A stretch of 64,000 nt of DNA, taken from assembly GCA_022566895.1 (NCBI GenBank), contig JADFIA010000005.1, positions 18,803 through 82,802 of the forward strand, in the 5' to 3' direction. The position numbers and the translations under genes are program-made. Shown in pieces: positions 1 through 12,517 of this stretch. Under the pieces are notes generated by a model. That model saw only the letters and a list, made by a program, of their open reading frames with translations, ran no database searches and was not told the DNA's origin. Every line of letters begins with the position of its first letter. The first letter of the stretch is position 1. Source of the stretch: Pseudomonadota bacterium (GTDB lineage: Bacteria; Pseudomonadota; Alphaproteobacteria; Sphingomonadales; SMXR01).

Positions 1-543
1 TCCGATGACCAGAAGCCGGCCGGGAATCTCCTTGGGCACCATGGCCTCCTTGTAGGTTCGGATCTTGTTGCCGTCGGCTTTGAGGTGCTCCAACTCGCGG
101 GCCCGGGCCCCGGTAGCGATAATCACGTTCCTGGCCGCCAGGGTGGCTACCGCCTTGCCCTTCTCCATAACCGCGACCTGATTGCCGTCCGATAACTGCG
201 CCGCACCGTCGAAGACTTCGACCCTGTTTTTCTTGAGCAGGTGCTTGACGCCCTGATTAAGCTGTTGGGCGATGGTCCGCGAGCGCTTGACCACCGCCTT
301 GAGGTCGTAGGTCACCCTTTCCGCCGACAGCCCGAAATCGCCGGCCCTGCGCATCAGGTGATATACCTCTGCCGTGCGCAAAAGCGCCTTGGTGGGGATG
401 CAGCCCCAATTGAGGCAGATACCGCCCAGATGCTCGCGCTCGACCAAGGCCACCTTCATTTTCAGTTGCGCGGCCCGGATCGCCGCCACGTAGCCGCCGG
501 GGCCGCCGCCGATGATAATCAGATCGTAAGTCTTGTTGCTCAT
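1..543 (-). CDS. lpdA: Dihydrolipoyl dehydrogenase (E3), N-terminal part, cut by the window edge
   Basis: Flavoprotein that reoxidises the dihydrolipoyl groups of the 2-oxoacid dehydrogenase E2 subunit with NAD+. I translated the minus strand from the ATG at 543: 181 codons are present and the frame is open to base 1. The FAD-binding motif GGGPGGY lies near residues 12-18, and the redox-active disulfide motif GGICLNWGCIPTK follows near residue 40. A GATGAR segment of the FAD domain is seen near residue 145. The NAD and dimerisation domains lie outside the window. The gene follows pdhC by 12 bp in the same operon, so it is most likely the E3 dedicated to pyruvate dehydrogenase. Confidence 0.95.
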   Translation of the reverse strand, partial: MSNKTYDLIIIGGGPGGYVAAIRAAQLKMKVALVEREHLGGICLNWGCIPTKALLRTAEVYHLMRRAGDFGLSAERVTYDLKAVVKRSRTIAQQLNQGVKHLLKKNRVEVFDGAAQLSDGNQVAVMEKGKAVATLAARNVIIATGARARELEHLKADGNKIRTYKEAMVPKEIPGRLLVIG

Positions 544-555
544 CACCGCATCCCG

Positions 556-1836
556 TCAGATCAGCATGGTTAAAGGCGCTTCCAGATAGTCTTTGAAAGC
601 GTTCAGGAACCGGGCGCCGATCACTCCGTCGATGGCCCGGTGATCGGCCGATATTGTTACCGTCATCAAGGTCGCGATCTGCACGGCCCCGTGGCGCACG
701 ATGGGGCGTTCCTCGCCCTTGCCAATGGCCAGAATTGCCGCCTGTGGCGGATTGATCACGGCTGAAAACTCGCGGATGCCGTACATGCCGAGGTTCGAGA
801 TCGAGATGGTGCCGCCCTGATATTCCTCGGGCAGGAGCTTGCCGCTCCGGGCCCGCTCGGCCAGGTCCTTCATTTCGATTGAAATCTGAACCACGCTTTT
901 GTTGCCTGCGTCGCGTATGATCGGTGTGATCAGCCCGCCGTCGGTGGCCACGGCTACCGAAACATCGGCCCGCTCGAAGCGGCGCATCATATCACCGGCA
1001 AATTGGACATTGGCATCGGGCACCTTGCCAAGCGCCAGGGCGACGGCGCGGATAATAAAGTCGTTGAGAGAGACCTTGCTCTTGCCCAGCTCTTCATTAA
1101 GCTCTTTGCGCAGCTTGAGAAGCTTGTCGATTTCCACATCCAGGGTCAGATAGAAATGCGGCACCGTTGCCTTGGCCTCCTCCAGACGGCGGGCGATGAT
1201 CTTGCGCATGGTGGACAGACGTTCTTCAACGTAAGGAGTATCGGTTGGCACGGGTGCTGGGGTTGGCCTCGCAACGGCAGCGCCGCCTGCCGCCGCGGCT
1301 TCCATGTCCCGCTTGACGATACGACCGTGGGGTCCACTGCCCTGAATCGTCTCAAGAGGAATATTGCTATCCTTGGCCATTCGGCGGGCCAAGGGGGAAG
1401 CCTTTATCCGCCCGCCGCTTGGCGGCGCGGCTGCCGGGACCGGCGGCGGCGCAGCGGGTTCCGGGTCAGCCGCAGCCGGAATGGTTGGCGCCACCGGCGC
1501 TTCAGGCACTGGCTTGACGGCGGGCGGTTCAGGTCCTGGCTTGGCGGCGGCTGCCGCAGCCGCAGCTGCGGTCTCGGCGTCACTTGCCTCCTCGCCTTCC
1601 TCCAATAGGATTGCGATTACCGTGCCGACCGGTACGCCTTCGGTACCGTCCGGGACCAAAATGCGGCCGATTATCCCCTCATCTGCCGCCTCGACCTCCA
1701 TCGTCGCCTTGTCGGTCTCGATCTCGGCCAGGAGATCGCCGGCCCGCACTTCATCGCCTTCGCTGACCAGCCATTTGGCCAGCGTGCCCTCTTCCATGGT
1801 CGGCGACAGCGCCGGCATGCGAAGTTCGATGGTCAT
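556..1836 (-). CDS. pdhC: Pyruvate dehydrogenase E2, dihydrolipoamide acetyltransferase
   Basis: Transfers acetyl groups from E1 via lipoyl-lysine to CoA and forms the core of the pyruvate dehydrogenase complex. The 426 residues hold one lipoyl domain (about 1-78, lipoylated Lys in [11 protein letters not shown]), an Ala/Pro-rich linker, a peripheral-subunit-binding domain (about 144-180, starting [12 protein letters not shown]) and a C-terminal acyltransferase domain. The catalytic motif DHRAIDG has its His near residue 399. The Shine-Dalgarno AAGGAG lies within the last codons of the upstream membrane-protein gene, 9 nt before this ATG, so the two are translationally linked. Confidence 0.97.
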   Translation of the reverse strand: MTIELRMPALSPTMEEGTLAKWLVSEGDEVRAGDLLAEIETDKATMEVEAADEGIIGRILVPDGTEGVPVGTVIAILLEEGEEASDAETAAAAAAAAAKPGPEPPAVKPVPEAPVAPTIPAAADPEPAAPPPVPAAAPPSGGRIKASPLARRMAKDSNIPLETIQGSGPHGRIVKRDMEAAAAGGAAVARPTPAPVPTDTPYVEERLSTMRKIIARRLEEAKATVPHFYLTLDVEIDKLLKLRKELNEELGKSKVSLNDFIIRAVALALGKVPDANVQFAGDMMRRFERADVSVAVATDGGLITPIIRDAGNKSVVQISIEMKDLAERARSGKLLPEEYQGGTISISNLGMYGIREFSAVINPPQAAILAIGKGEERPIVRHGAVQIATLMTVTISADHRAIDGVIGARFLNAFKDYLEAPLTMLI

Positions 1837-1842
1837 ACAACT

Positions 1843-2367
1843 TTACTCCTTAAGCAGCCGTGCCCAGCCGGTAAGCGCCATTGCCATACCGAGGAAGGCG
1901 AAGGCCGGCCACAGATATTTGAAGCCCCCGATAACACGCAGATACTTATGAAAAATATTTCCGTATTCGGCAGTCAGGTAATGGTACAGGCCCATATGCA
2001 TCTCAATGCTTATAAAAACGAATAAAACCCCATAAACCGAAAAACCGGCGATCAGATAAAGAAACCCGAACTGCATGTTCATGCGCTCAAGGAACCGATA
2101 AAGCGGCACGCCGATCACGATCCCAGTCAGGACTGATGCGACATAGTTGACAACCATATATATGGCCGCAAAATTTACCAAAAAGTCATATTTTGATTGG
2201 AAAGCCAGGTTGACCGTTACCGCGGCCATCAGGGTCGGGATCGTAAAGAACAGAGTCCACAAGCTCAATGTGAGCGTCGGATCCAGAACCCGTGGGTTTG
2301 AAATTCTGGCATCGTCAAAGAACGCTTGGTTCCTCGCTACCTTGCGCCTTTCCTTCCTCGCCTTCAT
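1843..2367 (-). CDS. Unknown four-helix membrane protein inside the pdh operon
   Basis: I do not recognise this family. The 174-residue protein has a basic N-terminus followed by about four hydrophobic helices: LWTLFFTIPTLMAAVTVNL, a stretch around NFAAIYMVVNYVASVLTGIV, one around FGFLYLIAGFSVYGVLFVF, and a C-terminal helix near WPAFAFLGMAMALTG. The ATG at 2367 was chosen because GGAGGGGGA sits just upstream; a GTG at 2382 has no such site. It lies between pdhB (89 bp away) and pdhC (6 bp away), a place normally without a gene. Its base composition looks more AT-rich than the flanking pdh genes, which suggests later insertion. Function unknown. Confidence 0.75.
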   Translation of the reverse strand: MKARKERRKVARNQAFFDDARISNPRVLDPTLTLSLWTLFFTIPTLMAAVTVNLAFQSKYDFLVNFAAIYMVVNYVASVLTGIVIGVPLYRFLERMNMQFGFLYLIAGFSVYGVLFVFISIEMHMGLYHYLTAEYGNIFHKYLRVIGGFKYLWPAFAFLGMAMALTGWARLLKE

Positions 2368-2456
2368 ACTCCCCCTCCGCACGGCTGAAATCGGTTTATT
2401 TTTGTCTCGCTAAGTCGCTGACAACGAACCCCTTTAATTATGCCCCAAAATCGGCC

Positions 2457-3842
2457 TTAGTCTTTGTAGGTGGCCGCCTTGACCGAGGCGACTACTTTGT
2501 CGGCCGAGATCAACGCCAGCTTTTCAAGATTGGCCGCATAGGGCATCGGCACGTCGGCGCCGGTCACCCGGCCCACCGGTGCATCGAGCCAGTCGAAGGC
2601 CTCCTCGATTAGCCGTGCCGAGACTTCGGAAGCGATCGAGCATTGCGGCCAGCCCTCTTCGACGACGACACAACGATTGGTCTTTTTAACCGAGGTCACT
2701 ACGCTAGCCATATCCAGGGGCCGGAGAGTCCTCAAATCCACCACTTCAGCCTCGATTCCCTCTGCCGCCAATGTCTCGGCGGCCTCGAGTGCCACACCGA
2801 CGGCGATCGAATAGGCAACGATAGTGACGTCTGTCCCTGGCCTGGCGATCCGCGCCTTGCCGATTGGCAACCGGTGATCGTCGAGCTGCGGCACCTCGAA
2901 GGTGCGCCCGTACAAAAGCTCGTTCTCCAGAAACACCACCGGATTGGGATCGCGGATGGCCGCCTTTAACAGCCCTTTGGAATCGGCGGCCGAATACGGG
3001 GCCACGACTTTGAGGCCCGGGATATGCGCGAACCAGGCACCGTAGTTCTGGCTGTGCTGGGCCGCGACACGGCTAGCCGGGCCGTTGGGGCCGCGGAAAA
3101 CGATCGGGCAAGTCAGCTGGCCACCGGACATATAATGCGTCTTGGCGGCCGAGTTAATCATCTGATCAATGGCCTGCATGGCAAAATTGAAAGTCATGAA
3201 CTCGACGATCGGCCGCAAGCCGGCGAAAGCGGCGCCGATCCCCAGACCGGCAATACCTTGCTCGGTAATCGGCGTGTCGACAACCCGGCGCTCTCCGAAT
3301 TCGGCCAGAAGCCCCTGCGAAACCTTGTAGGCCCCTTCGTAATGAGCGACCTCCTCTCCAATGAGAAAAACATCTTCATCGTGCCGCATTTCTTCGGCCA
3401 TGGCATCGCGAAGCGCCTCGCGGACGGTCATCGTGACCATTTCGGTACCGGCCGGCACTGCGGGGTCGTCGGCAACCGCCGCTGCGGCTGATGTTGTCAC
3501 CTCGTCGGGCTCGGGGGGCGGTGAAGGCGCTGGCTCGGCAGCCCGGGGAGCCGGTTCGGCGGCCGGTGCCAAGCTGAGTTCCACCTGGTTGAGGTCCTCG
3601 CCGTCTTCGAGAAGCACTCCGATCGGCGTACCGACGGCAATCTCCTCGGTCCCATCGGGCACCAGAATGCGCCCCAAAACGCCATCCTCCGGCGCTTCCA
3701 ATTCCATGGTTGCCTTGTCGGTTTCGATTTCGGCCAGAAGATCTCCGGCCGACACCGCATCACCTTCCTTGACCAGCCAGCGGGCAATGGCCCCTTCGGT
3801 CATGGTTGGCGACAGGGCTGGCATCAAGATCTCGATGCTCAT
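2457..3842 (-). CDS. pdhB: Pyruvate dehydrogenase E1 beta subunit with N-terminal lipoyl domain
   Basis: Beta subunit of the thiamine-diphosphate-dependent pyruvate decarboxylase. The 461 residues start with a lipoyl domain (about 1-80, Lys in [11 protein letters not shown]), followed by an acidic/Pro/Ala linker and the transketolase-like pyrimidine-binding and C-terminal domains (from about 135). The lipoyl domain on E1 beta is a known alphaproteobacterial trait; beta subunits elsewhere are about 330 residues. The start overlaps the pdhA stop by 4 nt (ATGA), indicating coupled translation. Confidence 0.97.
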   Translation of the reverse strand: MSIEILMPALSPTMTEGAIARWLVKEGDAVSAGDLLAEIETDKATMELEAPEDGVLGRILVPDGTEEIAVGTPIGVLLEDGEDLNQVELSLAPAAEPAPRAAEPAPSPPPEPDEVTTSAAAAVADDPAVPAGTEMVTMTVREALRDAMAEEMRHDEDVFLIGEEVAHYEGAYKVSQGLLAEFGERRVVDTPITEQGIAGLGIGAAFAGLRPIVEFMTFNFAMQAIDQMINSAAKTHYMSGGQLTCPIVFRGPNGPASRVAAQHSQNYGAWFAHIPGLKVVAPYSAADSKGLLKAAIRDPNPVVFLENELLYGRTFEVPQLDDHRLPIGKARIARPGTDVTIVAYSIAVGVALEAAETLAAEGIEAEVVDLRTLRPLDMASVVTSVKKTNRCVVVEEGWPQCSIASEVSARLIEEAFDWLDAPVGRVTGADVPMPYAANLEKLALISADKVVASVKAATYKD

Positions 3843-4867
3843 GCCGGCTCTCCGTCGGTTTCAATGAGAATGTCGGCAAACAGCTCGGATGGATCCGGCT
3901 GCGGGCTTTCCTGGGCGAAATCAACCGCTTCGGCGATCTGCGCCTTGATCTCCTTGTCGATCTCCTTGATTTCGGCTTCGTCGAACCCATCGTCGAGCAG
4001 CCGCTGGCGGGCCTGATCGATCGGGTCACGTCCGGCACGAATTTCCTGGACCTCGTCTTTCGAGCGGTATTTCGCCGGGTCGGACATCGAATGGCCGCGA
4101 TACCTGTAAGTTTTCATCTCGAGGATGATCGGCCCCTCGCCGCCCCTGACCCGGGTCACCGCCTCGTCCGCCGCGGCCCTGACCGCCAGAACATCCATGC
4201 CGTTGACCTCGGAGCCGGGAATGTGAAAGCTCCGCCCGCGGTGAAAGAGATCGGAAGCTCCAGTGGCCCTGGCCACCGAAGTGCCCATGGCGTACTGGTT
4301 ATTTTCGATTATGTAGAGGACCGGCAGCTCCCACAGTTTGGCCATGTTGAAGGATTCAAAAACCTGGCCCTGGTTGGCCGCTCCGTCGCCGAAATAGACC
4401 ACCGAGATGGCGTCGCTGCCGCGGTACTTTGCGGCAAAAGCCAGCCCGGTGCCCAAGGGCACCTGGGCACCGACGATGCCGTGGCCGCCATAAAAACCGT
4501 GGCTCGGCGAGAACATATGCATCGAGCCGCCCTTGCCGGCCGATACGCCGCCCTGGCGACCCATGAGTTCGGCCATCACCGCTTTGGGGTCGATGCCGGC
4601 AGCTAACATATGACCGTGGTCGCGGTATCCGGTAATGACCGTATCCTGGTCCTCGATCGCCGAGGCGACGCCGATCACCACTGCTTCCTGGCCGATATAG
4701 AGATGACAAAACCCGCCGATGAGGCCCATGCCGTACATCTGTCCGGCTTTTTCCTCAAAGCGGCGGATGCGCAGCATTTCCCGATAGAAGTTCACGAGCT
4801 CGTCGCGGCCGGCCTTATAAAGCGCCGGCTTGCCCCCGTTCGATTTTTTGTTGGCTCCCTCGGCCAT
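3839..4867 (-). CDS. pdhA: Pyruvate dehydrogenase E1 alpha subunit
   Basis: Alpha subunit of pyruvate dehydrogenase E1, binding ThDP and Mg2+ with PdhB and decarboxylating pyruvate. The ThDP motif is visible as [15 protein letters not shown] ending near ENNQYAMG. The phosphorylation-loop-like segment [11 protein letters not shown] is also present. I prefer the ATG at 4867 (342 residues, starting MAEGANKK) because AGGAAAGG lies 7 nt upstream. The ATG at 4903 has no Shine-Dalgarno. First gene of the pdhA-pdhB-membrane protein-pdhC-lpdA operon. Confidence 0.96.
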   Translation of the reverse strand: MAEGANKKSNGGKPALYKAGRDELVNFYREMLRIRRFEEKAGQMYGMGLIGGFCHLYIGQEAVVIGVASAIEDQDTVITGYRDHGHMLAAGIDPKAVMAELMGRQGGVSAGKGGSMHMFSPSHGFYGGHGIVGAQVPLGTGLAFAAKYRGSDAISVVYFGDGAANQGQVFESFNMAKLWELPVLYIIENNQYAMGTSVARATGASDLFHRGRSFHIPGSEVNGMDVLAVRAAADEAVTRVRGGEGPIILEMKTYRYRGHSMSDPAKYRSKDEVQEIRAGRDPIDQARQRLLDDGFDEAEIKEIDKEIKAQIAEAVDFAQESPQPDPSELFADILIETDGEPA

Positions 4868-4954
4868 TCGGCGCCTTTCCTCTTGCTGCCCCGAAAGCGT
4901 CATACGAAGCGGAATTGCCTGATGCCCTCAACGGCAATCCCGCTGCTGCATGTG

Positions 4955-4960
4955 ATTATA
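4955..4960 (-). promoter_or_regulatory. Probable -10 element of the pdh operon promoter
   Basis: Read on the minus strand this is a perfect TATAAT hexamer about 88 bp upstream of the chosen pdhA ATG. The best -35 at 16-18 bp spacing (around TGTGGA) is weak, so an activator may be needed or the site may be fortuitous. Confidence 0.4.
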
Positions 4961-5058
4961 AGGAAAGCCGTTGTTTTTCCACAGAAATTTCGTGATGGCC
5001 GCGGCCGCTTCGGGCAGGTCCTTGGAACTTGCTGATTCCTCAAAGACTTAGCGCTGGT

Positions 5059-5391
5059 CTAATGCTCGGCCGGAGCGAGAAGGATCAACACTTCATCACG
5101 TCGCACAAAGCCGAGAACCTTGCGCGCTTGCTGGTCCAAAAGTTCCGGATCGAGGTTATCGGGCCGCAAGCGGTCGGTTTTCGCTTCGAGCGCCAGGCGG
5201 TGGGCTCTCACCTGGGACGACAGCGACTGGAGTTGAACCAGCTCGTGATCCAGCTCACGCATGGCCAGCAAACCGTAGTTGCCCTGGATGACGTGATATA
5301 CAAGGTAGATCGCGGCCAGCAGCAGGATCGTCGGGTGCAAAGCCCGGCCGGCCCGGTAACGCAAATGTTCGATCAGCCTCATGAGCCCCAT
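5059..5391 (-). CDS. ftsB: FtsB/DivIC-family septum formation protein
   Basis: Bitopic divisome protein that, with FtsL and FtsQ, links septal peptidoglycan synthesis to the Z ring. The chosen 110-residue product has a short basic cytoplasmic N-terminus, one membrane helix (PTILLLAAIYLVYHVIQG) and a periplasmic coiled coil (MRELDHELVQLQSLSSQVRA). A conserved-looking LDPELLDQQARKVLGFVRRDE segment closes the domain. Upstream extension to a TTG at 5439 is possible but would add a segment unusual for the family. It sits between eno and pdhA, the standard alphaproteobacterial position. Confidence 0.88.
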   Translation of the reverse strand: MGLMRLIEHLRYRAGRALHPTILLLAAIYLVYHVIQGNYGLLAMRELDHELVQLQSLSSQVRAHRLALEAKTDRLRPDNLDPELLDQQARKVLGFVRRDEVLILLAPAEH

Positions 5392-5555
5392 CGAATCATG
5401 CACGAGCCAGAGCGTCAAGAAAAAAGTTATGAGATTCAATGAATTAGAATTGGTTTCTTAACCTGATTCTCTAAGCTATTGAGCGGACTCATTTATTTCC
5501 GGGAGAAAATTTTCAGGGGTGCAGAGCACGGTCGCCCGCCGAGCCGAGGCGGCCG

Positions 5556-6869
<1,314 letters not shown>

Positions 6870-6972
6870 TCAATAGCCTTAACCGGCCCCGCGGTACAAG
6901 ATGAAATGTTGTAGCAAATAAACATACAGCCGACCCCAGGGGTTCGCTCCACTCTTAGGCCGGCAATAGAAC

Positions 6973-7410
6973 TTATTCGTTTTCGGGTTCTTCCGTGCTG
7001 GGCTCCAATTGCTGATTGACTGCGTCCTTTAACGCTTTTCCCGGCTTGAAACCGGGTACCTGTCTTGCGGGCCTCCTGATCAACTCGCCGGTCCGAGGAT
7101 TGCGCCCCATTGTCGCAGCGCGCTGGTACAGCTTGAAGGTGCCGAACCCCAGGATCTTAACTTGGCCGTCATTGGCCAGAGCAGCTGTTATGGAGTCAAA
7201 TACAGCATCAACCGCCAGTTTGGCCTCTTCCTTGTTGCTTCCGGTAAGGCAGGAAATTTGGGCGATCAATTCCGTTTTATTCAGGCTTGTGCCGAAACAA
7301 TCCTCCTCCTCTGCGAGAGCGTCTGAATTGCTTCCCACAGCTAATAAAACAAATAAGGCCAGCAGCAGAAGTTCGAGAGGCTTAAACATTTTAATGTAAA
7401 TTTCGCGCAT
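6973..7410 (-). CDS. HU-family DNA-binding protein with an N-terminal signal peptide
   Basis: HU proteins are small cytoplasmic dimers that bend DNA. The core (about residues 43-133 of 145) is clearly HU: LNKTELIAQI, ILGFGTFKL, the arm motif MGRNPRTGE with its intercalating proline, and GFKPGKALKDAVN. Unusually it is preceded by a Sec-type signal: basic start, hydrophobic core LLLLALFVLLAV (about 14-25) and a signal peptidase-like ALA followed by EEED at about 31-37. Two cysteines (about C38 and C54) could form a disulfide outside the cytoplasm. The ATG at 7410 has GGAAGG 9 nt upstream; an in-frame ATG at 7389 would keep the signal. It may be periplasmic or membrane-anchored. It occupies the usual place of kdsA. 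Confidence 0.85.
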   Translation of the reverse strand: MREIYIKMFKPLELLLLALFVLLAVGSNSDALAEEEDCFGTSLNKTELIAQISCLTGSNKEEAKLAVDAVFDSITAALANDGQVKILGFGTFKLYQRAATMGRNPRTGELIRRPARQVPGFKPGKALKDAVNQQLEPSTEEPENE

Positions 7411-7478
7411 AGTTATGCACCTTCCGTTGTTACTTAGACAAGGAAGAATACATCTTAGGAGAGCGCAGAGGAAGAAAT

Positions 7479-9119
<1,641 letters not shown>

Positions 9120-9207
9120 CTATAGAACAATTTCGCCGCTCTTAAACCCAAAAAAACACAAACCACCTGCCCGGCCCGATCACCGGCTCAATCTCGTTTC
9201 ATGGTCT

Positions 9208-9513
9208 CTAGGAGGTGGATCTCTGGTCCGGAACCGTGGGACCTTGTTCCACGGTTTCCGCCTCGGGTACCGTTTCGATGACCGAAAGATCCTCCCGGCC
9301 TTGCCGCGCCAACACGGTCATGGCGATGCTGATCAGGATAAAAACCGTTGCCAGCACGCCGGTCGCCCGGGTCAGGAAATTGGCTGTGCCGCGGGCCGAC
9401 ATCATGCCGCCGCCGCCGATACCAAGTGCTCCGCCCTCCGAGCGCTGTATAAGGATCAAAAACACCAGCGCGATCGCGACCAGTAAATGGATTACCAAAA
9501 GAACCTCAACCAT
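9208..9513 (-). CDS. secG: Preprotein translocase subunit SecG
   Basis: Auxiliary subunit of the SecYEG channel in the inner membrane that stimulates SecA-driven translocation. The 101-residue protein has two membrane helices (VEVLLVIHLLVAIALVFLIL and TGVLATVFILISIAMTVLA) separated by the conserved Gly-rich loop RSEGGALGIGGGG. The acidic tail is variable in the family. The neighbours tpiA and pyrG fit the usual alphaproteobacterial order. Confidence 0.94.
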   Translation of the reverse strand: MVEVLLVIHLLVAIALVFLILIQRSEGGALGIGGGGMMSARGTANFLTRATGVLATVFILISIAMTVLARQGREDLSVIETVPEAETVEQGPTVPDQRSTS

Positions 9514-9631
9514 CGGAACGCCTCTTCATATCAAATCCGGACCTCTGACGCGGCTCGGTCGTGGCGCCTTTTATACCAAAGCCCAGGCCTTGACCAGCTT
9601 AAATTTGTGCACCGGCAGACCACCGGCCGGA

Positions 9632-10387
9632 TTAGCGGTAGGCATCGATAATGCCGTTAAATTCGTGGGCCTTGAGGCTGGCCCCGCCGACCAGCGCCCC
9701 ATCGACGTTATCGACCGCCATCAGCGCGCCGGCGTTCGATGGTTTGACCGAGCCGCCGTAGAGGATATTCATCCCGGCTCCCTCGGTGCCAAAACGCGCT
9801 ATCAGATCTTGCCGGATCAAGCTGTGCACTTCGCCGACGTCCTCCAGACTAGGGGTCAGGCCGGTGCCGATCGCCCATACCGGCTCGTAGGCGACCAAAG
9901 TGTTGCCAATGCCCGACCCATCGGGTAGCGAGCCCGCCAATTGCATCTGTATAACATCCAGGGTCTGGCCGGCCTGGCGTTTATCCTGTGTCTCGCCGAT
10001 GCAGACGATGGCCTTTAGGCCCGCCTCGTGGGCCGCTTCAGCCTTGGCGCGCACCAGCGCGTCGTCTTCGCCGTGACCGGCCCGGCGCTCGGAATGGCCA
10101 ACAATCACATATTCGCAGCCCAAGTCCTTGAGCATTTCGGCGCTGATATCCCCGGTATTGGCGCCGGCCCGGTTGCTGTGGCAATCCTGGCCACCCAGCC
10201 CGATGCCGGTTCCTTCGAGAAGACTGGCAAACGGTGCCAGAAGCGTAAACGGCGGGCACAGGAGAACGGAACATCCGCTCACCGCGTCTTGCGTAAGAAA
10301 CTCGGCCAGCGCGCGCGCTTCGGCGGCGCTCTCCGTGAGGCCATTCATTTTCCAGTTTCCGGCCACCAAGGCCCGAATTTCCGTCAT
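9632..10387 (-). CDS. tpiA: Triosephosphate isomerase
   Basis: Interconverts dihydroxyacetone phosphate and glyceraldehyde 3-phosphate. The 251-residue (beta/alpha)8 barrel shows GNWKMNG (catalytic Lys), IVGHSERR (catalytic His), [11 protein letters not shown] (catalytic Glu and loop 6) and the phosphate-binding [11 protein letters not shown]. The start is 180 bp from the divergent ppiD start, so both promoters should lie in that gap. Confidence 0.97.
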   Translation of the reverse strand: MTEIRALVAGNWKMNGLTESAAEARALAEFLTQDAVSGCSVLLCPPFTLLAPFASLLEGTGIGLGGQDCHSNRAGANTGDISAEMLKDLGCEYVIVGHSERRAGHGEDDALVRAKAEAAHEAGLKAIVCIGETQDKRQAGQTLDVIQMQLAGSLPDGSGIGNTLVAYEPVWAIGTGLTPSLEDVGEVHSLIRQDLIARFGTEGAGMNILYGGSVKPSNAGALMAVDNVDGALVGGASLKAHEFNGIIDAYR

Positions 10388-10567
10388 TGAATATTCCTCC
10401 GCCCTAATCGTGGCGGTTAATCGGAAACCGCCAGCAATTCGGCCAAATGCTGTTGCCTGGACCGGTTCGGCTGACTATGATGCGCCGCCGCGGATCGGCC
10501 CGTGCACACAGCCTTGATAACCGGTCTGCAGCGAGAGTTCGAGGATAAAAGTAACGAAAGGTTGGCC

Positions 10568-12505
10568 ATGCTTACCGGCATCCGCAAGGGACTAAACTCG
10601 TTTCTGGTCATGGCCCTCCTGGGGGTGCTGATCGCCAGCTTCGCAATCTGGGGCGTCGGCGATGTTTTCCGCACGCCGAGCCTGACGGTGGCCAAGGTCG
10701 GTGACATCGAGATCGGGGCCAACGACTTTCTCCGTGAGTTCGAAGGCCGCGTAAATTCCTTGCGGCTGCAGTTTGGCGGGGACTTCGACCGCCAGCAGGC
10801 CCGGGCCATGGGACTCGACCAGATGGTCCTCCACCAGATGATCGCGCGGGCGGCCTGGGATGAAGAGGTACGTGAAATGGGCCTCGTGGGTTCGGACAAG
10901 AAGGTGGCTGAGACCCTGCGCAATATCGAATCCTTCAAGGGCCTGACCGGCAGCTTCGACCGCTTCGCCTATGAGCAGGCCTTGCGCCGCATCGGTCTGA
11001 CTTTTAAACAGTTCGAGGCTTCGCTGGCCGACGAAGTGGCGCGCGGTCAGCTTCTCGATACGATTTCCGCGACCACACCTCTACCGGCGGCCTTTGTCCG
11101 GGAGATTTACCGTTACCGCAAGGAGGCACGGACGTCGCGCGTTCTGACCATCCCCACTTCGAGCGTCGGCAGCATCGAAGCCCCGAGCGAGGGGGCGCTC
11201 CGGGAGTATCACGACTTCAATAAGATCCTGTTCATGGCGCCAGAGTATCGCAACCTGAGCATTCTGCTCCTGCGTCCAGGCGATTTCGCGGCGGCCGCCG
11301 ATATTACCGAGGAGGAACTGCAGGCCGCCTACGAAGAGCGCATTAACGATTATCAGGTGCCCGAGAAGCGCCGCCTGCTGGTGGTCACCCTCCCCGATCG
11401 GCAGACGGCTCAGGATTTTTATGACCAGGTCTCGACCGGCGGTAATTTCGAGGCCTTGGCCGAAGTCATGGCCGGTTTCGCAGCCAGCGAACTGGACATC
11501 GGGGAAAAATCGCTATTCGATCTGAAGTCCGATTATAGCGAGGTTGTGGCGCAAACGGTTTTCGGTCTGGATCTGGATGGCATCAGCCGACCGAAGCAGA
11601 CGATTCTCGGCTGGTACGTTTTCAGAGTGAACGCGATAACCAAGGGCACCAGCCGCACCTTCGAGCAGGTACGTGACGAATTGCGTAATCTTGTGGCCGG
11701 CGAGCGGGGGATCGATGCGCTATACGATACTGCGGCCCAGGTCGACGATAATCTGGCTGAAGGGGCGACGGTCGAAGAGATCGGCACGGCGCTGCAGCTG
11801 AAGGTCCAGACTTTCCGGGCGATCGATCGCTCGAGTCTCGATCCCGAGAGGCAGCTTATCTCGGCCGACCCCAATATTTTACCGTATCTGCAATACGCCT
11901 TTTCTCTAATCCCTGAAGACGAGCCGATTTTGATGGAGGACGAAAATCGAACCGGTTTCTATCTGATCCAAGTCAACGATGTGATCGAACCGGTACTCAA
12001 GCCCTTCGAGAGTGTCGAGGCCGAAGTGCGAGCCCGCTGGCTGGCCGATGAACGCAACAAGAAAGCGGGCGTATTGGCTGACCGGGCACTGCAGGAAGCC
12101 AAGGCCGGCGTGACGCTGGAGGAATTGGCAGACAGGTACAAGGGTCAACTGATCGAGGCGCCGGTGATCCTGCGCGACGAGATGCTCGGCCAGCAGGTTT
12201 TGGCCCCGAATGTGGCCAATCTGGTGTTCAGCCTGCAGGCCGGCGAGGTCGGATTGGAACGCTCGGCGACTGGTGAGGGTTATGTCCTGGTTCAGGTCAC
12301 CTCGATCACGGCCGGCGATCCGGATGCCGACAAGCCCCGGTTTGCTGCCTTGAGATCGGGTTTAATCCGTGAGTTTAATGGCGATCTTTACGCCCAATAT
12401 CAGACCAGTCTGCAGATCGGCTTTGGGGTCACCATCAACCAACAACTAATCAACGATCTGTTCAACCCCAGCGCCGGCATCGGGACGATCAGGCAGAGGC
12501 CCTAA
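10568..12505 (+). CDS. ppiD: PpiD-like membrane-anchored periplasmic chaperone (SurA_N/parvulin family)
   Basis: Periplasmic folding factor near the Sec exit, assisting outer-membrane and secreted proteins. The 645 residues have a short cytoplasmic start (LTGIRKGL), one membrane helix (about 11-35, containing FLVMALLGVLIASFAIWGVGD), a SurA_N-like domain, a parvulin-like rotamase region (about 250-400) and a C-terminal domain. I chose the ATG at 10568, with AAAGG about 7 nt upstream, over an earlier GTG at 10502. The rotamase region looks diverged, so isomerase activity is uncertain. In many alphaproteobacteria ppiD lies between tpiA and trpE; here trpE is not visible. Confidence 0.9.
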   Translation: MLTGIRKGLNSFLVMALLGVLIASFAIWGVGDVFRTPSLTVAKVGDIEIGANDFLREFEGRVNSLRLQFGGDFDRQQARAMGLDQMVLHQMIARAAWDEEVREMGLVGSDKKVAETLRNIESFKGLTGSFDRFAYEQALRRIGLTFKQFEASLADEVARGQLLDTISATTPLPAAFVREIYRYRKEARTSRVLTIPTSSVGSIEAPSEGALREYHDFNKILFMAPEYRNLSILLLRPGDFAAAADITEEELQAAYEERINDYQVPEKRRLLVVTLPDRQTAQDFYDQVSTGGNFEALAEVMAGFAASELDIGEKSLFDLKSDYSEVVAQTVFGLDLDGISRPKQTILGWYVFRVNAITKGTSRTFEQVRDELRNLVAGERGIDALYDTAAQVDDNLAEGATVEEIGTALQLKVQTFRAIDRSSLDPERQLISADPNILPYLQYAFSLIPEDEPILMEDENRTGFYLIQVNDVIEPVLKPFESVEAEVRARWLADERNKKAGVLADRALQEAKAGVTLEELADRYKGQLIEAPVILRDEMLGQQVLAPNVANLVFSLQAGEVGLERSATGEGYVLVQVTSITAGDPDADKPRFAALRSGLIREFNGDLYAQYQTSLQIGFGVTINQQLINDLFNPSAGIGTIRQRP

Positions 12506-12517
12506 GGCTGATTTTGT

